This document shows, piece by piece, positions 58,056-64,000 of a DNA stretch of 64,000 nucleotides. Every line of letters begins with the position of its first letter. Position 1 is the first letter of the stretch. The DNA comes from Epiperipatus broadwayi (taxonomy: Eukaryota; Onychophora; Udeonychophora; Euonychophora; Peripatidae), in NCBI GenBank assembly GCA_028023455.1, contig JAQFVV010006255.1, positions 4,698,501 through 4,762,500 on the forward strand. The letters run 5' to 3'. A model generated the notes under the pieces. It saw only the letters and a program-made list of their open reading frames with translations, had not been told where the DNA came from and made no database searches. The position numbers and the translations under genes are program-made.

Positions 58056-58699
58056 TAAAAAAAAAGATTCACACATATAAAAACAAGAAATAGAAGTATA
58101 TTTAAAATGGATTATTTAATATAAAATTGATTTCCAATCAGTATTAAGAGTGCATTCACAGTGTAAAAAATGCAGAGGTGAGATTATCTTTTAATGAAAT
58201 TAAAAAACTGAGACAAAAAAAAGGGGGGGCCACAAATGACTTGAAAGAGAATATTAAGAAAACAATTTTCAAATTTTTTGGATAAAAAAGCAAACACAAG
58301 TAATGTTAGACTGGTTATGAAAGTAAATTTAAATTTAAATTTTTTTTTAAAAGTATATATAAAAGATGCTGCAGAAAAGACAATAGCTATAAAAAAAATT
58401 GAGAGCAAAAGGGATTGGATTAGTAATAGGATGAAAAATGTAATAAAAGAATGAATATGATGAAAAAAATATGAATTCTATAGTATGTATAGAAAATTTA
58501 ACAATTAAGATATGAAACAGATAAAGCAATGAGAAATATGATAGAAACAGAATACAAGGTAATAGAAGATTCATAAAAAAATGTTTTATTAATTAAATAG
58601 TAGAATAAAAGAAATTGTTGGGGAAAAGAAGTGTCACAAGAATGCAATAATAATTGAACATAGAAATGATCATTTGTAGTAAATAATATAAATATGTAA
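58056..58699. other. AT-rich spacer
   Basis: No gene recognised. A purine-rich stretch with G7 lies near 58222-58228. Confidence 0.4.
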
Positions 58700-59111
58700 A
58701 TAATTTATAGACTGCAGAAAAGAGTTTGCTGTTGACAGAAAGGAGACCATTTGATTCTTCTTGGAGACCTTAAAGGAACTGAGCAGGACAAATTCCTAAT
58801 GTCCAGTCCATACATTCCTGTTGTTGTAGTTGTTATTACTATGCAATTATTCATACATTATACAAACATGTATGAGCTGCTGACCACCATGCATTAAACA
58901 GCATGGTGAGTTTATTGGATTTTTATCTCCGATTCCAAGATCAAGAAACACGGTGGTCTTTCTTCTCAGTTGCCTTCTAATAGATATATATAATATTGAC
59001 TGACAAAATAATCTCACCAGCCAAGGCACCAGGATTCCCTTATTGTGAACCCAGGCTGCCATTTGTTGACAACATTTTATTTAGGTACTTACAACTGCAG
59101 ATCATTTTCAA

Positions 59112-59465
59112 GTGAAGAAAGATTGCAAAAATTGGAAGAAAGAACTCTCTTATATTAAATGGGATATTATTGGATTTTATGAAGTTAGAAACACAGGTGA
59201 AGAGACAATTGATTTAAAGAGTGGACATGTATTCTACTACAAAGGCACAAATATTGGAAGTACAATTGGAGTAGGATTTATTATAAATAAAAAGTGGAGA
59301 AACAACATTGTGGAGATTGATGATATATTGGACAGAGTGATAAAATTAATTATTCAACTTAATAGCAAATATCAAATGTGGATAAATCAGGTTTATGCCC
59401 CAAGAAGTTCTCATAATGAGGAAGTAGTAGATTTTTATATGGATGTACAAAAGGCTTTTGATTAG
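59112..59465 (+). pseudogene. RTE AP-like endonuclease, N-terminal part
   Basis: The open frame of 117 codons gives SYIKWDIIGFYEVRNTGEE (the glutamate of EVR is the metal ligand), LKSGHVFYYKGTNIGSTIGV, GFIINKKWRNNIVEI, LIIQLNSKYQMWINQVYAP (QVYAP is the conserved tyrosine motif) and SSHNEEVVDFYMDVQKAFD. In the active enzyme this domain nicks chromosomal DNA to prime reverse transcription. Downstream of the stop at 59463 the frame resumes as VMGEINARIG, where the catalytic GDFNA motif is altered (D to E, F to I). Confidence 0.85.
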
Positions 59466-59620
59466 ACTAAACAACATTTTAAAATTGTTATGGGAGAGAT
59501 TAATGCTAGAATTGGTAAACAAATGCAAGATGAAAGTGTTGTAAGTAAATGTGATTATGGTAATAGAAATTAGAGAGGACATAAACTTGTTGAGTTTGCA
59601 GAAAAGAAAAACTTTATATT

Positions 59621-59926
59621 ATGAATTCTTTTTATTTTTCTGAAAAAAATGTTAAAAGGAAATGGACATGGAAGTATCCAAATGAAGGTGCAACAGAATT
59701 GGATTATATTTTGACTAACAGAAAATACAGATTTCAAGATTGTAATGTTCTTAATAAATTCAACACAGGAAGTGATTATCGATTAGTAAAATGTAAGTTA
59801 CATGTTAACGCAAACTTAGAGAAACATAAATTATTAAGAAAAACAATATTTACAGTTGATATTCCTAATCTTCAGAAACATTCGAATGAATTTAAATTAG
59901 AACTTTCAAATCATTTTCAAGATTAA
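59621..59926 (+). pseudogene. RTE AP-like endonuclease, C-terminal part
   Basis: The frame gives KRKWTWKYPNEGATELDYIL, then NKFNTGSDYRLVKCKLHVNA and a linker IPNLQKHSNEFKLELSN. The W.SP.G...IDYI motif is recognisable (WKYPNEGATELDYIL). In the last catalytic motif SDHRLV the histidine is replaced by tyrosine (SDYRLV); copy 2 keeps it (TDHQLV at 15692). That substitution alone would abolish nicking. Confidence 0.8.
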
Positions 59927-60409
59927 TAGATTTTGAACATGATTCAGATTTGAATGAAATTAATAGGAAAATAATTGATACACTTTTAAAAACTACAACA
60001 AAGATAGTTGGTAGAAAAAAAGCAACAACTGACTAATAAAATTTCTACTGAGACTAGAGAATTTATGAAGAAAAGGAGAAAATATAAAGTTATATAAAAA
60101 TGATACATTATAAAGAATTGAATATGTCAAACTGTGTAAAATGGTGTGAAAAAGACTTAATAATGATATAAAAAAAATATAATTGTGAACTAGCAAGGAA
60201 AGCTGTAGAAGAGATTAAAAGTCTCAAGAGTGTAAAACAACATTTTGATATTGGCAGGAAACTTATATCTGCAATAAAAAAAAAGATAGAATTATTACTA
60301 AAACGAGAGATGACATCATGAAATGGATAGAAAAGTTCAATTATATCTTCAGAATTGCCCAGAATTTTAAATGAAAAAGTGAGATGCACAATTAAATTTG
60401 TGAAAAAAG

Positions 60410-61300
60410 GAAAAGCTCCAGGTAGTAATGGCATTATAATCGATATATTACAAGAAACAGGTGAAGAAATAGAAAAAATTTTGCAAAGTTATATACCAAA
60501 TGCCTAAATGATAAAGATGTACCAAATGATTCGAAGAATGTAGTATTAATACTAATATTTTAAAAAAGGGATAAAGATGTTAGAAACTATAGACCTATCA
60601 GCCTTTTATCAGTTTTGTATAAAAAAATTAACCAAGATAATTATAACTCAACATTGGATTTCAATCAACTAAAAGAACAAGCTGGATTTAAAAATGGTTT
60701 TAGTACAGTAGTCATATCCAAGTATTGAGAAAAGTTATAGAAAGGACCAATGAATATAAGTTGTAATTATGCTTCAGATTTGTAGATTATGAAAGGCATT
60801 TGATTCTATAAGCATTTCTTCAATGATTAAAGCATTGAATCATCAAGGTATAGACTCAGCAAATATTTATAAAAATGTACCAGAAACAATTAGATTACAT
60901 AATGATACTAGGATGGTTAAGATCGAGAAGGATGTAAGACAGAGTGATTCCATATCTCCAAAACTTTTTACAGCAGTGCTGCAAAAAATATTTTGTGAGC
61001 TAAAATGGAAAACTAAAGGAGTAAACATAAATTGAGATTATTTAAGCCATTTAGATTTTGCAGATGATGCAGTTGTTTTTGTAAATAATGCTCCAGAGTT
61101 TCAAGAAATGTTGCAAGAGTTATCAGATGAAAGTAAAAAAGTAGGACTAAAGATAAATGCTAAAAAGACTAATAATATGTCCAATGGATTTTCTCAAAAG
61201 ATGAAAATAAAGATTGATTATGATGAGTTAAAAGAAATTAACAACTACAAATATCTTTGAAAGATTATTACTATAGATAGAAACATAATGGATGAAATTA
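60410..61300 (+). pseudogene. RTE reverse transcriptase domain
   Basis: In shifting frames: GKAPGSNGIIIDILQ (K-x-PG..G start of the RT, near 60412), RNYRPISLLSVLYK (finger, 60580-60620), EQAGFKNGFSTV (60668), VIERTNEYKL, RFVDYER (motif A, near 60780), an open piece 60823-61035 with EKDVRQSDSISPKLFTAVLQ (motif B, consensus RQGDxISPxLFxxxL), then HLDFADDAVVFVNNA (motif C with both catalytic aspartates, 61049-61090), VGLKINAKKTNNM (motif D) and EINNYKYLxK (motif E). Every RT motif is present, so the copy is moderately young despite about ten disablements. Confidence 0.85.
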
Positions 61301-61735
61301 ATCATAGAATTAAACTTGGTCAGAGTGCTCTTGCTATTAAAAGGAATTATGCCTATGTGTTTGAAAAAAAGGTTTTTAATAAATGTTTTTTACCAATTCT
61401 TACTTATGGATCTGAGACTTACACTTAATAGAAGAGCAATACAGAGACTTCAAGCCACTCAAAGAAGTATGAAGAGATGCATGTTAGAAGTAATAAGAAG
61501 AGATTGAAAATATATGGCTAAGAGAACAAACAGGAGTTATTGATAGCATTGAAAGAATTAAAAGATTGAAGTGGAGTTGTATTGAACATATTTCTAAAAG
61601 AGATGATAATAGATGGACAAATGAAATCTTAAACTGGATTCCAAAAGATTGTAAACTACTCAGAAAGAGACCACATATGAGATGGATGGATGAAATAAGA
61701 AAGTGTGCAGAGATAGAGAAGACAAGCTAGAGATC
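61292..61735 (+). pseudogene. RTE ORF C-terminal region
   Basis: From 61292: IELNLVRVLLL (consensus RIxLGxxA), GIMPMCLKKRFLINVFYQFL (consensus CVLPVL), LTLNRRAIQRLQATQRSMKR and CMLEVIRRD; then in other frames SIERIKRLKWSWIEHISKRDDNRWT and RPHMRWMDEIRKC. These blocks follow the RT in RTE ORFs. The same blocks identify copy 1 at 4692-4976 and the nested fragment at 16205. Confidence 0.8.
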
Positions 61736-61807
61736 AGAGAAAATGGACTGAACTTGGAAAGACCATCCTGTAGTGGATTGATAATAACTGACAATGATGA
61801 TGATGAA

Positions 61808-62994
61808 ATAATTTATAAGATATGAATAACAAACTATCATCTGCATTAATAAAAGAAAGGTGAGACAAACTAGATTGCAATAATATTTTTTAAAAAGCTG
61901 TAAATTCTTTAAATGAATGTTTTAATGGAATCGTTTTGGCAGTTGGGAGATCATATAATATTTTAGCAATAGAAGTGACACAAGTAACTTGCAATTTATG
62001 GATATTTAGCTCTTCAGTTTTCTATTACTACTTTAAACCATATAGGGCTTTAAATAAAATGAAAAATCACAAGAATGATGAGATTACAGCTGAATTATTA
62101 AACGTTTTGAAGAAAAGGTTTTGAAAGAATTGTTAATTATTCAGATGAATACCCATTGGATTTCCTCTGAACAGTTACAATTAAAATGGAGAATGGTTTA
62201 ATGCAACAAAATGTGAATATTTTAAATCATAAAAACATTACGTTCTAAAATAAAAATAAAAACTGATATTCTTAAACTGATTTGTAAACATATTTCAAAG
62301 TTCTCTACTTTGATTTTATAGAAAGTGAGTCATGGTTTTCTTTTCTGAAATTTTGATTACAATCCTATTTTAATCTTGGAAAAGTCTAATTTTAACTTCT
62401 ATTTAACCATATAAATCAGTTTAACGTGGCCAGAGATTAGATCATTTTAAAGCAGTACCAGAAATCTCATGATTGCATAAATTTATTTATTAAGATTATT
62501 AAAATACTATTCTTAGTTCATCTTTTATTGTATTGTAAAAAGACAATGTGAAATAACTAAATTATATAAAGTTAAATTTGAGCTTTAATTAAACATTTTT
62601 CTTTTTTCTATAAATTGGTTAGACATTATAGTAAAATATAAACAATACAATATCAGGTAAATTGTCTATCACAAGAATGTTTATTTCAATAAAATAATAA
62701 TAATAATTTATCAAATTCTTATTTGAAATGTTACAGTAAATTGCATACTTTTACTGTATTTTTTATACATATATTGGTTTATCTAATAATCATTAACACA
62801 TATAGTTATATATAGTAAAACATACTGTTTTATTTCTCTTTAAAATGAATAAAATTAATAATAAATAAGAGTGCATACAATAAAGTGAATTAATTTATTA
62901 AAACTAGCACTAAGTAAAAAATTATTTAGTATAACAAAATATGTTAATGCATTCCCTAATATGTTTGCTATTAAAGATCACGTACATATATATG
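61808..62994. other. AT-rich region, no gene recognised
   Basis: The 62-codon frame at 61936-62124 ends with NKMKNHKNDEITAELLNVLK, which resembles the linker before the RT in LINEs (KSPGxDxIxAELLK pattern). It may be a short LINE fragment, but it is too small to assign. Otherwise low-complexity sequence. Confidence 0.4.
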
Positions 62995-63085
62995 TGGTAG
63001 GAAAAGATGGTTTGAACTTGGAGAGACCTTCATCCTGCAGTGGATTGATAATGGTTGATGATGATGATGGTGATATAAAAAAAAC
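62995..63085 (+). mobile_element. RTE LINE 3'-terminal fragment (about 80 bp)
   Basis: GGAAAAGATGGTTTGAACTT, GGAGAGACCTTCATCCTGCA and GTGGATTGATAATGGTTGA are followed by (TGATGA)n. The same sequence ends copy 4 (GAACTTGGAAAGACCATCCT, GTGGATTGATAATAACTGA, ATGATGATG). It is a dead-on-arrival, extremely 5'-truncated insertion of the same family, and its triplet tail is the (GAT)n seen at 63055-63075. Confidence 0.85.
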
Positions 63086-63362
63086 ACACACACTTGACTA
63101 TCACATAATACTTTGTATCTCTTCCCATTTACGTATAATTTAAAGGAAGCATGTGCATGTAAGATGATAATGCCGACAAGCTAGCTAAACTTGAATCTGA
63201 AGAATGATTTTTACAATATATTGTTGTTGTTTTTTTTAATAATCTTAGGCAAGTAATGATAATATATTATTTACTATGCACTAAAAAAAAGAGCAATTTT
63301 TATACGTTTTAGCGATATTTTTAAAAAATAATTAAGAAAATAAATAAATCCGTTTCTAAATT
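63086..63362. other. AT-rich spacer
   Basis: A (CA)n stretch lies at 63083-63091 and a (TTG)n/T run near 63223-63238. No gene recognised. Confidence 0.5.
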
Positions 63363-63606
63363 TTACTCAATTATTTCAAAAATAACTAAGTTTTTTTCAA
63401 AAAGACGCAAAAAGTCAAGAAAAGAAAGAACAGTACGTCTCAGCACTAATTTAAAATAACTCATTGGTAATGTTTTATTTTTTTCTGTTCTATAGCCAAT
63501 CCCATGACATGTTAAATCATCAATTTCTATGAATTTTGATTGGGTGATTGTACAGTTGCTTTCCAAACAGAATAGAATGTCTCTGGTGTCCAAAAACTGC
63601 CGGCTA
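63363..63606 (-). CDS. Candidate host exon, unrecognised protein
   Basis: A minus-strand frame of at least 76 codons starts after TATTAGCCGGCAG (a plausible splice acceptor, so the first base would be near 63598). It reads FLDTRDILFCLESNCTITQ, then SKFIEIDDLTCHGIGYRTEK, NKTLPMSYFKLVLRR and a less convincing hydrophobic end before a stop at 63363. Three cysteines and mixed acidic/basic residues set it apart from chance frames here. If spliced, the donor could lie within the last third (for example ATGAGTTATT near 63460 or GACGTACTG near 63437). It has no similarity to the transposon proteins in this window. I do not recognise the family. Confidence 0.35.
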
Positions 63607-64000
63607 ATATGAAAATAATTAATAAAAGAATACTAATTCAGTTATTTAATAAATTTTCCTTGAGACTGACAATTTAGTTGCATTCATTTCAACCTTTCAT
63701 TTCCAAACAATAAGTATAAATCACTTGAAATTTGTGCAGCTGTTTAGCAGAAACTTGTCGCAATGATTTAGAATAACCAGGGGCAAAAAGGAAGAATCTA
63801 GACAGACTTTTAGAAAATTAAAATTGAATGAGCACATGCAGTTTTAATAAAAGTTCTACAAATGTTTCTTTAAACTTATCAACCTTCAGGCATTTTACAA
63901 GACTTATGAAATGAATAGTACATATGAGCACAAAATCCATTCATTCATAACTTGAGTATCCACCCAACTACTCAGAACATTCCTAAAATTAGGCACGTTT
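63607..64000. other. Right edge, no gene recognised
   Basis: Mixed AT-rich sequence with no motif-bearing frame. If 63363-63606 is an exon on the minus strand, this would be the upstream intron. Confidence 0.4.

Larger units (their letters stand above)
58700..61807 (+). mobile_element. RTE-clade LINE (copy 4), nearly full length, best RTE copy
   Basis: About 3.1 kb. A 5' leader (CAGAAAAGAGTTTGCTG, AAAGGAGACC, ACCCAGGCTGCC at 59055) precedes an AP-like endonuclease (59112-59926), a linker, the reverse transcriptase (about 60400-61300) and C-terminal boxes to 61730. The 3' tail reads GTGGATTGATAATAACTGACA then (ATG/GAT)n ending near 61807. The order endonuclease-RT in a single ORF with a GAT-type tail is characteristic of RTE elements. 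Frameshifts and stops occur every 100-300 bp, so it cannot encode a protein, but it serves as the reference for copies 1-3 and the fragments here. Confidence 0.88.

Noticed and set aside
62961-63143. 60-codon frame at the RTE tail
   Set aside because: It reads through the 3' UTR and GAT tail of an RTE fragment, which is non-coding in the parent element.

Overview
The window is a very AT-rich, gene-poor stretch of a metazoan-type nuclear genome (my impression by eye is about three quarters A+T; not counted). Nothing is bacterial: there are no operons, no rRNA and no long uninterrupted genes. The recognisable content is degenerate transposable elements: RTE-clade LINEs, other LINEs, Penelope-like elements (PLEs) with GIY-YIG ends, one hAT transposase relic, tRNA-derived SINEs, many long inverted repeats and trinucleotide microsatellites. 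This mix fits an AT-rich invertebrate (a cnidarian, flatworm, mollusc or arachnid would all fit). I cannot name the species.

Layout. 1-4.5 kb: no gene, one solo foldback arm. 4.6-7.7 kb: RTE LINE on the minus strand. 7.7-14.7 kb: mostly empty, with a PLE end (10.2-10.7 kb) and two SINEs (11.1-11.5 kb). 14.7-21 kb: nested block of a plus-strand RTE LINE carrying a minus-strand RTE 3' end, then a second LINE (LINE B) split by a foldback element with a target-site duplication, then a PLE end duplicated as a palindrome. 23-25.2 kb: a PLE fragment and a second palindromic PLE pair. 28.0 kb: a hammerhead-like motif. 29-31 kb: tandem duplications and a hairpin repeat. 33.2-33.8 kb: palindrome carrying a tRNA-like promoter. 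34.6-37.4 kb: a fairly well-preserved PLE inside another LINE (LINE D). 39.3-40 kb: third palindromic PLE pair. 41-43.1 kb: inverted repeats, a small unexplained ORF and a GC-enriched promoter-like patch. 44-45.2 kb: old RTE LINE. 45.9-48.1 kb: a 1.4 kb four-unit palindrome between two copies of another foldback family. 52.5-55.2 kb: internally deleted LINE (LINE C) with a CCHC ORF1 and an (ATT)n tail. 56.0-57.7 kb: hAT transposase relic. 58.7-61.8 kb: best RTE LINE copy. 63.4-63.6 kb: a short minus-strand ORF that reads like a host exon.

No functional pathway is encoded. Every recognised reading frame is interrupted or truncated. The most notable theme is repeated inverted duplication: three PLE 3' ends and several non-coding families occur as head-to-head palindromes with short spacers, so any transcript through the region would form long hairpins. 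Family names rest on motifs read by eye. Element boundaries are generally accurate to tens of bases unless a terminal match is stated.
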